From assembly GCF_006716355.1 (NCBI RefSeq), contig NZ_VFOW01000001.1, positions 1,116,001 through 1,180,000 of the forward strand: a stretch of DNA of 64,000 nucleotides. The letters are read 5' to 3'. Made by a program: the position numbers and the translations under genes. Positions 9,121 to 18,404 of this stretch are shown here, one piece after another. Below the pieces are notes generated by a model, which worked only from the letters and a program-made list of their open reading frames with translations, was not told where the DNA came from and did not search any database. The DNA comes from Stackebrandtia endophytica (lineage in GTDB: Bacteria > Actinomycetota > Actinomycetes > Mycobacteriales > Micromonosporaceae). The first letter of the stretch is position 1, and each line of letters starts with the position of its first letter.

Positions 9121-9827
9121 GATGGCGACCGCAGGACGTAACCGATTCCGCGCAGCGTCTGGATCAATCGAGGTTCGGAGTTGTCGATCTTTCGCCGCAA
9201 ATATGACACATAGGACTCAACGATGCCGTCGTCGCCGCGGAAGTCATAGCGCCACACGTGATCGAGAATCTGTGCCTTCGACAGAACCCTGCCCGCATTC
9301 ACCATGAAGTACCGAAGCAGCTTGAACTCGGTGGGAGACAACTGAACAGGCCGACCGGCCCGCCACACCTCATGGGTCTCCTCATCGAGTTCGAGGTCGG
9401 CGTACTTCAGTCGTGGTGGTGGCGGCACATCCCCCTGGCTGCGCCGCAACACCGCCCGGATGCGCGCGATGACCTCTTCGAGACTGAACGGCTTGGTGAC
9501 ATAGTCGTCGCCGCCCAGCGTCAGGCCACGAACCTTGTCCTCCAACGCATCGCGCGCGGTGAGGTAAACGATGGGCGTGCGGTCCGAACCCGACCGGATG
9601 CGCCTGGCCACCTCGAAGCCGTCGAAGTCGGGCAGCATGACGTCCAACACGACCAGATCGGGCCGGTGCCGCGTCACGGCCCTGACGGCCTCTTCGCCCC
9701 CGGTGGCTTGGTACACGGTGAAACCGGCGTACCTCAGACTGGTCGCCAGGAGTTCACAGATGTTCGGATCGTCCTCCACGACCAGCAGCGCCGCCTCGCC
9801 CTCGGGCTCCTTATCCGCTACCGTCAT
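9117..9827 (-). CDS. OmpR/PhoB-family response regulator (MprA/TrcR-like)
   Basis: This 236-residue protein has a receiver domain with acidic pocket VVEDD, phosphorylatable D62 in VVLDVMLPDFDG and the conserved Lys in YVTKPF. A winged-helix DNA-binding domain follows (about 140-236), ending in YVSYLRRKIDN and GIGYVLR. ATG 9827 was chosen because the receiver begins soon after it and AGGGG lies just upstream; the frame stays open 90 nt further but that part does not look like receiver sequence. It is the first gene of a three-gene minus-strand set with the kinase and the HtrA-like protease. It shares a 259-bp divergent region with the STAS gene, where its promoter should lie. Confidence 0.95.
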   Translation of the reverse strand: MTVADKEPEGEAALLVVEDDPNICELLATSLRYAGFTVYQATGGEEAVRAVTRHRPDLVVLDVMLPDFDGFEVARRIRSGSDRTPIVYLTARDALEDKVRGLTLGGDDYVTKPFSLEEVIARIRAVLRRSQGDVPPPPRLKYADLELDEETHEVWRAGRPVQLSPTEFKLLRYFMVNAGRVLSKAQILDHVWRYDFRGDDGIVESYVSYLRRKIDNSEPRLIQTLRGIGYVLRSPS

Positions 9828-10086
9828 GCCCCTATTTTCTTCCAAAGCCGCTGGGTCAGTCCTGAATAACGCCTGAGAAATCACTGTGAATCCTACGACG
9901 TCGTGGTGATCATCCACACGGTTGAGGCGCCTATTGGCTGGTCGGGTAAAATTTGTGTTCGTCGCACTACACGACAGGTGGAGCTATCAGATACGCTGAA
10001 AACTCCCGCCCGGGTTTGGAACCTGACCTGGTGCGGGCCACCGGCTCAGAAATGGGCATCAACTACCGACCTCAACGAGGGCGCAG

Positions 10087-10434
10087 ATGACGCTGTCGAT
10101 CGAAACCCGTACGACCGCCGATGGCGGAATGGTTCTCAGCCTCGCCGGCGAAGTGGACTACGCCACCGCTCCGAAAATCCGCGAGACCATCACCGGGGTT
10201 CTTCGCGGTGAGAACGTGACATCGATCCAGGTGGACGTCGCCAAGGTGACCGTCCTGGACTCAACCGGCATCGGCACCCTGGTGGTCGCCTACCGCATTG
10301 CTCGCGACATGGGCATTCCGGTATCGGTCACCAATCCCAACAAGTTCATCACCCGACTCTTCACCGTTGTCGGGGCTCAGGAACTGCTTGAAGAGCAGAC
10401 CGGCGCGTTCGCTTCGGCTGCGAAGGAGCGTTGA
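10087..10434 (+). CDS. STAS-domain anti-sigma-factor antagonist (RsbV/BldG type)
   Basis: This 115-residue single-domain STAS protein is of the anti-anti-sigma type. The hallmark VLDSTGIGTLV places the phosphorylatable serine at S59. In this family the unphosphorylated form binds an anti-sigma kinase and frees a sigma factor; phosphorylation inactivates it. No anti-sigma kinase or sigma gene is next to it, so its partner is elsewhere. ATG 10087 follows a weak GAGGGC ribosome site. It stands alone, with a strong intrinsic terminator right behind it, so it is probably a monocistronic gene. Confidence 0.93.
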   Translation: MTLSIETRTTADGGMVLSLAGEVDYATAPKIRETITGVLRGENVTSIQVDVAKVTVLDSTGIGTLVVAYRIARDMGIPVSVTNPNKFITRLFTVVGAQELLEEQTGAFASAAKER

Positions 10435-10449
10435 TCGATCGAGAGATCC

Positions 10450-10483
10450 AAAAGCGTGCCCGCCCACTCGGGCACGCTTTTTT
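10450..10483 (+). terminator. Strong Rho-independent terminator after the STAS gene
   Basis: AAAAGCGTGCCCG (10450-10462) pairs perfectly with CGGGCACGCTTTT (10469-10481) around a 6-nt loop, and a T run continues to 10483. It starts 16 nt after the STAS stop codon. Confidence 0.95.
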
Positions 10484-10637
10484 GTTGCCGCGGGCAAGGA
10501 TCCGCTCGGTCGATCACCGTCAACATTCCCGCCACCGAAACCCGGGGAAGATTACCGCCGAGTAATTTTCGCCACCCGGGTTCGGCAACGCCGCTGCTAG
10601 CCGGGTATCCGGCTTCGCATCCGCAGCCGTCACCGCG

Positions 10638-10643
10638 TAGGCT
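10638..10643 (+). promoter_or_regulatory. Candidate -10 element for kgd
   Basis: TAGGCT is a good actinomycete -10 hexamer, 55 nt upstream of the GTG start of kgd. No convincing -35 hexamer is seen. The 214-bp gap behind the terminator also holds an inverted repeat (AACCCGGG 10539-10546 with CCCGGGTT 10575-10582), a possible operator or leader structure. Confidence 0.4.
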
Positions 10644-10698
10644 TATCGGTCGGGAAATCAACGTCCAACCGGTCCCACAGAAGAGGCGATCAAAGGCC

Positions 10699-13600
10699 GT
10701 GTCGAGTCAAGACAACACCTCAGGTGCACACTCACTGTCCGAGTTCGGTCCCAACGAGTGGATCGTCGAGGAGATGTACCAGCGTTACCTCACCGATCCC
10801 GCCAGCGTCGGACCGACCTGGCACGAGTTCTTCGCCGATTACCAGCCATCGCAGGCTACCGACACCGCCGCCAAGCCGGCCAATGCCCCGGTGGCGACCG
10901 CCACCGTTGGTTCGGTGACCGCGGACACCAAACCAACGGTGACCAACAACAAGCCTCCCGCGCCCGCCAAGAGCAGCGCACCCCCGGCGAAGAAGTCCGC
11001 TCCCGCCCCGGCGAAGCCACCGGCTCCACCCGCCAAGCCCGCTCCCGCGGCGAAGAAGACCGCGGATGCGGGAAGCCGCGAGACCCAGCGCAAACCACTG
11101 CGCGGCGTCGCCGGCAAAGTGGTGTCCAACATGGAGAAGTCGCTGGAGATTCCCACGGCGACCAGTGTGCGCGCAATTCCCGCGAAGCTGCTCTCCGACA
11201 ACCGCATCGTCATCAACAACCACCTCAAGCGTGGTCGCGGCGGCAAGGTGAGCTTCACGCACCTCATCGGATACGCCCTCGTCAAGGCACTCGACGCGCA
11301 CCCGGAGATGAACAACTCCTTCGCCGAGGTCGACGGCAAGCCGAACCTGGTGACCCCGGGCTCGGTGAACCTGGGCCTGGCCATCGACCTGAAGAAGGAC
11401 GACGGTTCCCGCACCCTGGTGGTGCCCAGCATCAAGAACTGCCAGGACATGGACTTCGCGCAGTTCTGGCAGGCCTATGAGGACATCGTTCGCAAGGCGC
11501 GCAACAACAAGCTGACCATGGACGACCACGCCGGCGCGACCCTGTCGCTGACCAACCCCGGCGGCATCGGCACCGTCCACTCGGTACCGAGACTGATGGT
11601 GGGTCAGGGCACCATCATCGGTGTGGGCGCCATGGAGTACCCGGCACAGTTCGCCGGCGCCTCCGACGACACCATCACCGAGCTGGGCGTCTCCAAGACC
11701 ATCACGGTCACCTCGACCTACGACCACCGCGTCATCCAGGGCGCCCAGTCGGGTGAGTTCCTGAAGCGGATGCACGAACTGCTGCTGGGCGTCGACGGTT
11801 TCTACGACGAGATCTTCACCTCGCTGCGCATCCCCTACGAGCCGGTTCGCTGGGTGCGCGACGTGGCGCACACCTCCGAGGGCCAGATCGACAAGACCGC
11901 TCGGGTCATCGAGCTGATCCACGCCTACCGGGTCCGCGGTCACCTGATGGCCGACACCGACCCGCTCGAGTATGAGATCCGCCGCCACCCCGACCTGGAC
12001 ATCCTCGAGCACGGCCTGACGCTGTGGGACCTGGACCGGTTCTTCCCCGTCGGCGGCTTCGCAGGGCAACGCAAGATGCGGCTGCGGGACATCCTCGGCG
12101 TGCTGCGGGAGTCCTACTGTCGCCGCGTCGGCATCGAGTACATGCACATTCAGGAGCCCGAGGAGCGCGCCTGGATTCAGGCTCGCGTCGAGAAGCCCTA
12201 CGAGAAGCCCGAAACCGCGCACCAGAAACACATCCTGGGCCGACTGAACGTCGCCGAGGCCTTCGAGACCTTCCTGGGCACCAAGTACGTCGGGCAGAAG
12301 CGGTTCTCCCTCGAAGGCGGGGAATCGCTGATTCCGCTGCTGGACGAGGTGCTGTCGCACTCGGCACGCGAATCGTTGGACGAAGTCGTGATCGGCATGG
12401 CCCACCGCGGTCGCCTCAACGTACTGTCCAACATCGTCGGAAAGCCCCCGGAGAAGATCTTCTCCGAGTTCGAGGGGTCGATGGACCCCAAGTCGGTCCA
12501 GGGTTCCGGCGACGTCAAGTACCACCTGGGCATGACCGGGAAGTTCACCACCCACGACGGCGAGAACGCCACGACCGTGTCGGTGGTGGCCAACCCGTCG
12601 CACCTGGAGGCCGTCGACCCGGTGCTGGAGGGCATCGTTCGGGCCAAACAGGACCGACTGGACCTCGGCCTGGAGGGATACACCGTCCTGCCGCTGCTGG
12701 TTCACGGTGACGCCGCGTTCGCCGGCCAGGGAGTGGTCGCCGAGACCCTCAACCTGTCGCAGCTTCGCGGATACCGCACCGGCGGCACGATCCACGTGAT
12801 CATCAACAACCAGGTCGGTTTCACGACCGCGCCGGAATACTCGCGGTCCTCGCTGTACTCCACCGACGTCGCCCGGATGATCCAGGCGCCGATCTTCCAC
12901 GTCAACGGGGACGACCCGGAGGCCGTGGTTCGGGTGGCGAAGCTGGCCTTCGAGTACCGACAGGCGTTCAACAAGGACGTCGTGATCGACATGCTGTGCT
13001 ACCGCCGGCGCGGTCACAACGAGGGCGACGACCCCTCGATGACCAACCCGTTGATGTACCAGATCATCGACGCCAAGCGGTCGGTGCGCAAGCTGTACAC
13101 CGAGGCGTTGATCGGTCGCGGCGACATCAGCATCGCCGACGCCGAGGAGGCACTGAAGGACTACCAGTCGCAGCTGGAGCGGGTGTTCAAGTCCACCAAG
13201 CAGGCCATCGCCGGCATTGGGGAGCCGACCCGCACCCGCAACGTCGAGCCGGAGGTCGAGGTGGACACCACCGTCGACCAGTCGCTGCTCAAGCGCATGG
13301 GCGAGGCGCAGACCGCGCTGCCGGACGGGTTCACCCCGCACAAGCGGGTCAACCAGGTGCTTCAGCGGCGCGCCAAGGCCGCCGTGGACGGCAACATCGA
13401 CTGGGCGTTCGGGGAGATCCTGGCGTTCGGATCGCTGCTGTCCGAAGGCGTCTCGGTTCGGTTGGCGGGTCAGGACTCCCGTCGCGGCACCTTCGTGCAG
13501 CGTCACTCGGTGATCGTCGACCACAACACGGCCGCCGAGTTCATCCCGGTGTCCACATTGGCGGAGGATGGCGCCCGGTTCTGGGTCTACGACTCACTGC

Positions 13601-14442
13601 TGAGCGAGTTCGCCGCCATGGGCTTCGAATACGGCTACTCAGTCGAGAACCCGGACGCGCTGGTGTGCTGGGAAGCCCAGTTCGGCGACTTCGGCAACGG
13701 CGCACAGTCCATCGTGGATGAGTTCATCTCCTCCAGCGAGGCCAAGTGGGGACAGCGTTCCGGCGTCGTCCTGCTGCTGCCTCACGGCCACGAAGGTGCC
13801 GGACCCGACCACACCTCGGGTCGCCCGGAGCGGTACCTGCAGTTGTGCGCCGAGGACAACATGCGCGTGGCCAACTGCACCACTCCGGCCAACTACTTCC
13901 ACCTGCTGCGCCGCCAGGCGCTGTCGCCGAAGAAGAAACCGCTCGTGGTGTTCACGCCGAAGTCGCTGCTGCGCAACAAGCACTGCGTCTCGGCGGTGTC
14001 GGACTTCACCAGCGGCGGATTCCAGCCGGTGCTGGGCGACCCGGCAGTGGCCAACGGCACCATCGACCCGTCGGGCGTCAAGCGGGTCCTGCTGTGCTCG
14101 GGCAAGGTCTACTACGACCTGGCCGCCACGCGTGAGGAACGCGGCATCACCGACACCGCCCTGATCCGGGTCGAGATGCTGTACCCGCTGCCGGCCGAGG
14201 AGATCCGTGGGCAGTTGGCCCAGTTCCCCAACGCCGTGGAGCACTCCTGGGTGCAGGAGGAGCCGGCCAACCAGGGAGCCTGGTCTCACATCGCGCTGAA
14301 TCTGCTGGAGCACCTGGACGGCATCAGCCTGCGACGGCTGTCCCGTCCGGCTGCCGCCGCGCCGTCGGTCGGATCGCAGAAGATCCACGATGTCGAGCAG
14401 CAGGCGCTGATGGACGTGGCCATGCCGCCGAAGTCCAGCTGA
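10699..14442 (+). CDS. kgd: Multifunctional 2-oxoglutarate decarboxylase/dehydrogenase (E2-E1 fusion)
   Basis: This 1,247-residue enzyme is the actinobacterial Kgd/SucA type. It decarboxylates 2-oxoglutarate with thiamine diphosphate and, with the E3 and lipoyl partners, feeds the TCA cycle to succinyl-CoA. Order: a short helical N-terminus ([15 protein letters not shown]), a Lys/Ala/Pro linker (about 55-125), an E2-like succinyltransferase domain with TYDHRVIQG (H343), then the E1 part with [11 protein letters not shown] (H569), [10 protein letters not shown] and [12 protein letters not shown] (H773). The length fits the mycobacterial enzyme. I chose GTG 10699; the frame runs open upstream through the STAS terminator and so is not coding there. 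Activity is often controlled by the FHA protein GarA, which is not seen here. Confidence 0.97.
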   Translation: MSSQDNTSGAHSLSEFGPNEWIVEEMYQRYLTDPASVGPTWHEFFADYQPSQATDTAAKPANAPVATATVGSVTADTKPTVTNNKPPAPAKSSAPPAKKSAPAPAKPPAPPAKPAPAAKKTADAGSRETQRKPLRGVAGKVVSNMEKSLEIPTATSVRAIPAKLLSDNRIVINNHLKRGRGGKVSFTHLIGYALVKALDAHPEMNNSFAEVDGKPNLVTPGSVNLGLAIDLKKDDGSRTLVVPSIKNCQDMDFAQFWQAYEDIVRKARNNKLTMDDHAGATLSLTNPGGIGTVHSVPRLMVGQGTIIGVGAMEYPAQFAGASDDTITELGVSKTITVTSTYDHRVIQGAQSGEFLKRMHELLLGVDGFYDEIFTSLRIPYEPVRWVRDVAHTSEGQIDKTARVIELIHAYRVRGHLMADTDPLEYEIRRHPDLDILEHGLTLWDLDRFFPVGGFAGQRKMRLRDILGVLRESYCRRVGIEYMHIQEPEERAWIQARVEKPYEKPETAHQKHILGRLNVAEAFETFLGTKYVGQKRFSLEGGESLIPLLDEVLSHSARESLDEVVIGMAHRGRLNVLSNIVGKPPEKIFSEFEGSMDPKSVQGSGDVKYHLGMTGKFTTHDGENATTVSVVANPSHLEAVDPVLEGIVRAKQDRLDLGLEGYTVLPLLVHGDAAFAGQGVVAETLNLSQLRGYRTGGTIHVIINNQVGFTTAPEYSRSSLYSTDVARMIQAPIFHVNGDDPEAVVRVAKLAFEYRQAFNKDVVIDMLCYRRRGHNEGDDPSMTNPLMYQIIDAKRSVRKLYTEALIGRGDISIADAEEALKDYQSQLERVFKSTKQAIAGIGEPTRTRNVEPEVEVDTTVDQSLLKRMGEAQTALPDGFTPHKRVNQVLQRRAKAAVDGNIDWAFGEILAFGSLLSEGVSVRLAGQDSRRGTFVQRHSVIVDHNTAAEFIPVSTLAEDGARFWVYDSLLSEFAAMGFEYGYSVENPDALVCWEAQFGDFGNGAQSIVDEFISSSEAKWGQRSGVVLLLPHGHEGAGPDHTSGRPERYLQLCAEDNMRVANCTTPANYFHLLRRQALSPKKKPLVVFTPKSLLRNKHCVSAVSDFTSGGFQPVLGDPAVANGTIDPSGVKRVLLCSGKVYYDLAATREERGITDTALIRVEMLYPLPAEEIRGQLAQFPNAVEHSWVQEEPANQGAWSHIALNLLEHLDGISLRRLSRPAAAAPSVGSQKIHDVEQQALMDVAMPPKSS

Positions 14443-14453
14443 CCTAACATTTT

Positions 14454-14493
14454 CGTGGGGTGCGGGTCCATGGCGGCCCGGCCCCACGTTTTT
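14454..14493 (+). terminator. Rho-independent terminator after kgd
   Basis: CGTGGGG (14454-14460) pairs with CCCCACG (14482-14488), with a smaller inner CGGG/CCCG pairing (14463-14466 with 14477-14480), and is followed by TTTTT (14489-14493). It lies 12 nt after the kgd stop. Confidence 0.88.
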
Positions 14494-14516
14494 GGTTGCA
14501 TTCACCAGGAGACCCG

Positions 14517-14696
14517 ATGTACTACACCGATCGAGGGATCGAAGAGCTCGAACAGCGTCGCGGTGAGGAAGAGGTGACGCTCGACTGGCTGGCGCAACGG
14601 TTGCGCGAGTTCGTCGACGACAATCCCGAGTTCGAGACCGCCGTGGAGCGCCTGGCGACCTGGCTGGCCCGCCTGGATGACGACCCGGAGGACTGA
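14517..14696 (+). CDS. DUF6104 family small acidic protein
   Basis: This 59-residue acidic helical protein begins MYYTDRGIEELEQRRGEEE and ends ERLATWLARLDDDPED. It matches my recollection of the DUF6104 family, a very conserved short protein found beside kgd in actinobacteria; its function is unknown. ATG 14517 has AGGAG at 14507-14511. An in-frame GTG at 14460 would place the start inside the kgd terminator hairpin and is rejected. The terminator between them suggests separate expression or read-through from kgd. Confidence 0.85.
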   Translation: MYYTDRGIEELEQRRGEEEVTLDWLAQRLREFVDDNPEFETAVERLATWLARLDDDPED

Positions 14697-14708
14697 CCCG
14701 GCGCCGTT

Positions 14709-15326
14709 TCAGTGGGGCACCAGGTAGACGACCAGGCCGTAGTCGGCCTCCAGCCACTGCCCGTCGACCAGAACCGACAGCAGGTCGGTGCCGATCGTGA
14801 CCTGTTCGGCGTAGACGCCTCGCAGGTGTGAACCCAACATGATCACACCCGGCTCCGGCGAATGAACGGTCTCCCCGACCTGCTGCACCTGTCCGTCACA
14901 CTCGACGGTGAGTGACTCGTCGACCGTCGGACCGTCCGGATGGAACCGGATGTTCAGGATGGCGCTGCCTCCGTATTCGACCAGACGTGGTTCGGTGAAC
15001 CGACAGGCCGCGTACATGTCGTAATCGCCCGGCTCGATCACCACCAGGTTCCACTCGGTGTTCGGGTACATCGAGGCCGTCAGCGCCGCGTGTTCCACCG
15101 GCACCAGGTCGGTGAGGTCGTCCAGCACCGGACCATCGGCCGAGGCGGGATAAACGGTCTCCTCCGTCCAGGCGCCCTCGACGGAGGCCTCGTCCACCGA
15201 ACTCAACCGGGTCAGGGTGGTGTACCTGCCGAGAGCGAATCCGGCGACCACGGCGATCAACGCGGTGACCGTGATGATCGCACCGGGTGTCCACGGCCGA
15301 GATATCCGCTGCCACAACAGGTTCAC
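14709..15326 (-). CDS. Membrane-anchored protein, cassette copy 2, gene B
   Basis: This 205-residue protein has a short cytosolic start (NLLWQRISRPWTPGA), one membrane helix (about 18-36) and an external domain ending in YGLVVYLVPH. It is paralogous to the gene at 16000-16629: both carry an RPW(T/S)(P/R)GAIITV-type membrane start, a PGDY(D/E)(M/V)YAAC(R/E)F motif and a VYLVPH/IYLVPR end. External cysteines (AACRF, VECDG) could form a disulfide. GTG 15326 overlaps the stop of the upstream gene A (GTGA). I recognise no family. A long upstream extension in this frame is antisense-type shadow and is rejected. Confidence 0.75.
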   Translation of the reverse strand: MNLLWQRISRPWTPGAIITVTALIAVVAGFALGRYTTLTRLSSVDEASVEGAWTEETVYPASADGPVLDDLTDLVPVEHAALTASMYPNTEWNLVVIEPGDYDMYAACRFTEPRLVEYGGSAILNIRFHPDGPTVDESLTVECDGQVQQVGETVHSPEPGVIMLGSHLRGVYAEQVTIGTDLLSVLVDGQWLEADYGLVVYLVPH

Positions 15327-15910
15327 GACCCGTCCTCCGCCGGGATGATCGCCACCACGACCGCCACGGGCACGAACTCCGGCACGTCGGCGAGACTGAT
15401 GATCATGGGCCCGGCGACATCGAGCTGGAATCGGTGGTGCAACGGCAACGACGCCGACGGACACGGGAGTCTGGTCCCCAACCGATACTCGGTGACCTGC
15501 ACGTCCATGACGATCTCCCGGATTCGGTCGGCATCGCGGTCGAGGACACCGCATTTCGCGACCAGTCGGTAAGTCCCGGCGGGCAGATTCAACCATCCGG
15601 TCTCCTGATTGACCACGTCGAGCCACCGATGCCCGTTCGCAGTGAGGTCGTCGGTCACATCCTGCTGCAACTGCTGCCGCAGTCCGGTGAGCGTTTCGAC
15701 GGGATCGGAGACGGTCGGTTCGGCCGGCGAGGTGACCAGCAGCGTCACCGCCAACGTGATCGCGCCACCGGCGATCAACGCGATGAGATACCGCAGCAAC
15801 GGCGGCCGAGACGGCTGCGACTTCTCCGGTGGTGGTGGCGGCTCGGGGTCCGATATCGCTCCCAGGTCGATGACGCCTTCGACGGCTCGTGGTCGGTCGG
15901 GGTCTGACAT
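15323..15910 (-). CDS. Membrane-anchored protein, cassette copy 2, gene A
   Basis: This 195-residue protein has a cytosolic Pro-rich start (IDLGAISDPEPPPPPE), one membrane helix (about 41-61, IALIAGGAITLAVTLLVTS) and an external domain with PAGTYRLVAKCGVL and LPCPSASLPLHHRF. It is paralogous to the gene at 16626-17216, which shares AIDLGSASDP, AGAAITLAATLLVTS, PGRYQVLIKCGQL and LACPSTVLRLEHRF. The paired cysteines suggest one disulfide outside the cell. Start ATG 15910. Function unknown; it is translationally coupled to gene B, so the two products probably act as a pair. Confidence 0.75.
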   Translation of the reverse strand: MSDPDRPRAVEGVIDLGAISDPEPPPPPEKSQPSRPPLLRYLIALIAGGAITLAVTLLVTSPAEPTVSDPVETLTGLRQQLQQDVTDDLTANGHRWLDVVNQETGWLNLPAGTYRLVAKCGVLDRDADRIREIVMDVQVTEYRLGTRLPCPSASLPLHHRFQLDVAGPMIISLADVPEFVPVAVVVAIIPAEDGS

Positions 15911-15999
15911 GAACCGAGCCTATGCCAACGGTTATCGTCTCGCCGAATCCAAACGCACCATAATGGATAATCCCGGCGATCGCCCGGGCTCGACCCCGG

Positions 16000-16629
16000 T
16001 CATCGCGGTACGAGGTAGATCGCCACGAGGAACCCGCCGTAGACCTGCTCACCATCCACATCGACATCGCCGGTGGCGCTCTCGAACGCCGGATCCCGCG
16101 GGTAGGCTCCGACGATCAGCGTGAAGTTCTCCTCGTATGAGATCCGATGGTCGGTGAGTACCGGGTCCCGGCCGCATTCGAGGTCGAGATCACCGCCGAT
16201 CGGCTGCTCATCACCGTGGATCAGGCTGACCAAAACCCCGGTCAATTCGTTGATCCGTCGGTCCACGAACTCGCACGCGGCGTAGACCTCGTAGTCTCCC
16301 CCGGGTACCGCGGCCATCTCCGATTGCCGCGCGTCATGGTTGGGGTAGTTCCCCAGAAACACCTCGGTCTGCGGTGGAGCACCCTCGGGCAGTCCGTCGA
16401 CAAGGGACCGGACCAACGGCGTGTCCTCCAACGGATCCAGGTACCGGATCGACTCCTCCAACCAGGACTCCTCGGCGATCGGAGTCGGTGCCGGCTCACC
16501 GGCGTGTTGGCTGCGCGCCACGACATAGCCGACCGATGCCGCGACCACGGCCGTGACGACGATGACGGCGCCGCGCGACCAGGGGCGCATCAGTCTCCGG
16601 CGCAACGGTGACGACGTCGAGAGGTTCAT
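16000..16629 (-). CDS. Membrane-anchored protein, cassette copy 1, gene B
   Basis: This 209-residue protein has a basic start (SPLRRRLMRPWSRGA), a membrane helix (about 20-40) and an external domain with VPGGDYEVYAACEF, DLECGRDPV and the end GGFLVAIYLVPR. It is the paralogue of the gene at 14709-15326. ATG 16629 overlaps the upstream stop as ATGA; the frame stays open further upstream, but only inside gene A. No enzymatic motif is visible. The cassette is followed after 89 bp by copy 2. Confidence 0.75.
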   Translation of the reverse strand: MNLSTSSPLRRRLMRPWSRGAVIVVTAVVAASVGYVVARSQHAGEPAPTPIAEESWLEESIRYLDPLEDTPLVRSLVDGLPEGAPPQTEVFLGNYPNHDARQSEMAAVPGGDYEVYAACEFVDRRINELTGVLVSLIHGDEQPIGGDLDLECGRDPVLTDHRISYEENFTLIVGAYPRDPAFESATGDVDVDGEQVYGGFLVAIYLVPR

Positions 16630-17216
16630 GAGTCCGTCACGGCGAACACCGCCACACCCACGATGTAGCCGCCGGCTTCGAACGGGATGTTGGCGTAGGC
16701 CACAAAGGGACTGAGGTCGGCGAACTCGAAACGGTGTTCCAGTCGCAACACCGTTGAGGGACACGCCAAAAGGGACTCGTGCCGGTACCCCTCGACGGCG
16801 ATCTCCACACGGAGTTCCCGGTGTTGTTCGTCGAAGCGGCTCAACTGGCCGCATTTGATGAGCACCTGGTATCGGCCCGGCTCCAGCACCATATTCACCG
16901 AATCGTAGAACCGGAGGGCGAACAGCTCCACCTCCCGATCGCCGGCCTCAGCCGTCAGGTCCTCAAAGACCGCCGCCGTCAGCTCCTCGATGTTTCTCGG
17001 CGGTTCGGCCTCCGGCGAGAGTGCCCCGCTGGTGACGAGCAAGGTGGCCGCCAGTGTGATCGCGGCGCCGGCGATCACGGCGAGGAACTGGCGTAGGAGT
17101 CCTCCGGTCGGTGGTATCGACGACCGGCTTTCCAGGGGAGGTGTCGGCTGCGGTGGATCGGATGCCGATCCCAGATCGATGGCGGCCTCGTCAACGGAGT
17201 CAGGCGGGGGTTTCAT
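16626..17216 (-). CDS. Membrane-anchored protein, cassette copy 1, gene A
   Basis: This 196-residue protein has a cytosolic start (DEAAIDLGSASDPPQP), a membrane helix (about 44-64) and an external domain with LEPGRYQVLIKCGQL and LLACPSTVLRLEHRF. It is the first gene of four on the minus strand (A1-B1-A2-B2) and the paralogue of 15323-15910. Start ATG 17216. No known family recognised. The four genes look like one transcription unit made by tandem duplication of a coupled pair. Confidence 0.75.
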   Translation of the reverse strand: MKPPPDSVDEAAIDLGSASDPPQPTPPLESRSSIPPTGGLLRQFLAVIAGAAITLAATLLVTSGALSPEAEPPRNIEELTAAVFEDLTAEAGDREVELFALRFYDSVNMVLEPGRYQVLIKCGQLSRFDEQHRELRVEIAVEGYRHESLLACPSTVLRLEHRFEFADLSPFVAYANIPFEAGGYIVGVAVFAVTDS

Positions 17217-17278
17217 GACTCGACACTAAGACGCTAGATCCGAACGGACCGTTCGGCCTCCGGCTCCGTCGAGCCCCG

Positions 17279-18259
17279 TCATTCACCCGGGTAGGCAACG
17301 CCGATCTGACGTCGGACCTCGTCGAGAGTCGCCATCACGTCGAGGGTGGACTGCCACGGCACCATCGGGCTCTCGATCTCGCCGGCTCGCAGGCACCGCA
17401 TCACCTCCGCGGCCTCATGGACCATGCCATGCCCGGTGTGGGGCACGTCGAAGGTCTCGACGCTGTCTCGGCGGTTGATGACCAGGCTCTTCGGACGGAA
17501 GAACGGTTCACCGAGATCGATCCAACCGGTGGAACCGCCGATCAACGCGGTCATGGGTGCACCCGCCGCAATCGAACACGACAGGTTGGCCACCGCTCCC
17601 CCGTCATGACCGAACAGCATGCCGGTGGTCTCGTCAACGCCCTCGGGGGTCAACCGCGCCGTCGCGGTGATCGAGGTGGGTCGTCCCAATACCAACTGCG
17701 CCAACGCCACCGGGTAGACGCCCAGGTCCAACAACGCGCCACCGGCCAGTTCGGGGGATCGCAACCTGTGCTCGGGTTCGAACGGACCCAATAGTCCGAA
17801 GTGGGCACTGATCATCCGTACCTCACCGATGGCACCGTCGGCGATCAGCTCACTCATCCGGCGGATCGCCGGGATCGTGCGCATCCACATCGCCTCCATC
17901 AGGAAGGTGCCGGTGGACCGGGCCAGATCGACCAGTTCGCGTGCCTGCGCGAGGTTGACGGTGAAGGCCTTCTCACACAACACGGCCTTTCCCGCCGCCA
18001 GGCACAGTTTGGCCGCCTCGTAGTGGGCGTTGTGCGGGGTGGCGACGTAGACGACGTCGACGGCCTCGTCAGCGGCCAGTTCCGCCCAACTGCCGTAGGC
18101 GCGGGGAATGTCGAACCGGTCGGCGAATCCAGCCGCCGACTCGATCGAGCGGGAGCCGACCGCGACGACCTCGGCGTCGGGCAGGGTGGCCAGATCACGG
18201 GTGAAGGTGGCGGCGATGCCTCCGGTGGCCAGGACGCCCCAGCGAATCTTGTCGGTCAT
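17279..18259 (-). CDS. Gfo/Idh/MocA-family NAD(P)-dependent oxidoreductase
   Basis: This 326-residue protein has an N-terminal Rossmann domain (WGVLATGGIAATFTRDL) and the family segment VATPHNAHYEAAKLCLAAGKAVLCEKAFTVN, split here: VATPHNAHY, then GKAVLCEKAF with the conserved EK pair. The C-terminal domain carries GGALLDLGVYPVALAQ. Members oxidise or reduce sugars, inositols or dihydrodiols with NAD(P). The substrate cannot be told from sequence and no sugar genes are adjacent. Start ATG 18259. It is divergent from the acetyltransferase gene. Confidence 0.92.
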   Translation of the reverse strand: MTDKIRWGVLATGGIAATFTRDLATLPDAEVVAVGSRSIESAAGFADRFDIPRAYGSWAELAADEAVDVVYVATPHNAHYEAAKLCLAAGKAVLCEKAFTVNLAQARELVDLARSTGTFLMEAMWMRTIPAIRRMSELIADGAIGEVRMISAHFGLLGPFEPEHRLRSPELAGGALLDLGVYPVALAQLVLGRPTSITATARLTPEGVDETTGMLFGHDGGAVANLSCSIAAGAPMTALIGGSTGWIDLGEPFFRPKSLVINRRDSVETFDVPHTGHGMVHEAAEVMRCLRAGEIESPMVPWQSTLDVMATLDEVRRQIGVAYPGE

Positions 18260-18404
18260 GCCTCATCTGATCATGCGCGCGATCGGGTCGCCGCATCGAC
18301 CGCCCCGGCGTGACCGGACGTCGCACCGCTGTTCGACCTGTGACCTTCCCGCGCCCTCCAACGGGCGAGCGAACCACCGCGAACCCGGCGCTTAAGGTGA
18401 TGGA

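Noticed and set aside
10456-10698. Upstream extension of kgd
   Set aside because: It would begin inside the STAS terminator hairpin and matches no known Kgd N-terminus.
10732-13524. Long minus-strand open frame opposite kgd
   Set aside because: Antisense shadow of a high-GC gene; low-complexity protein, no start signal.
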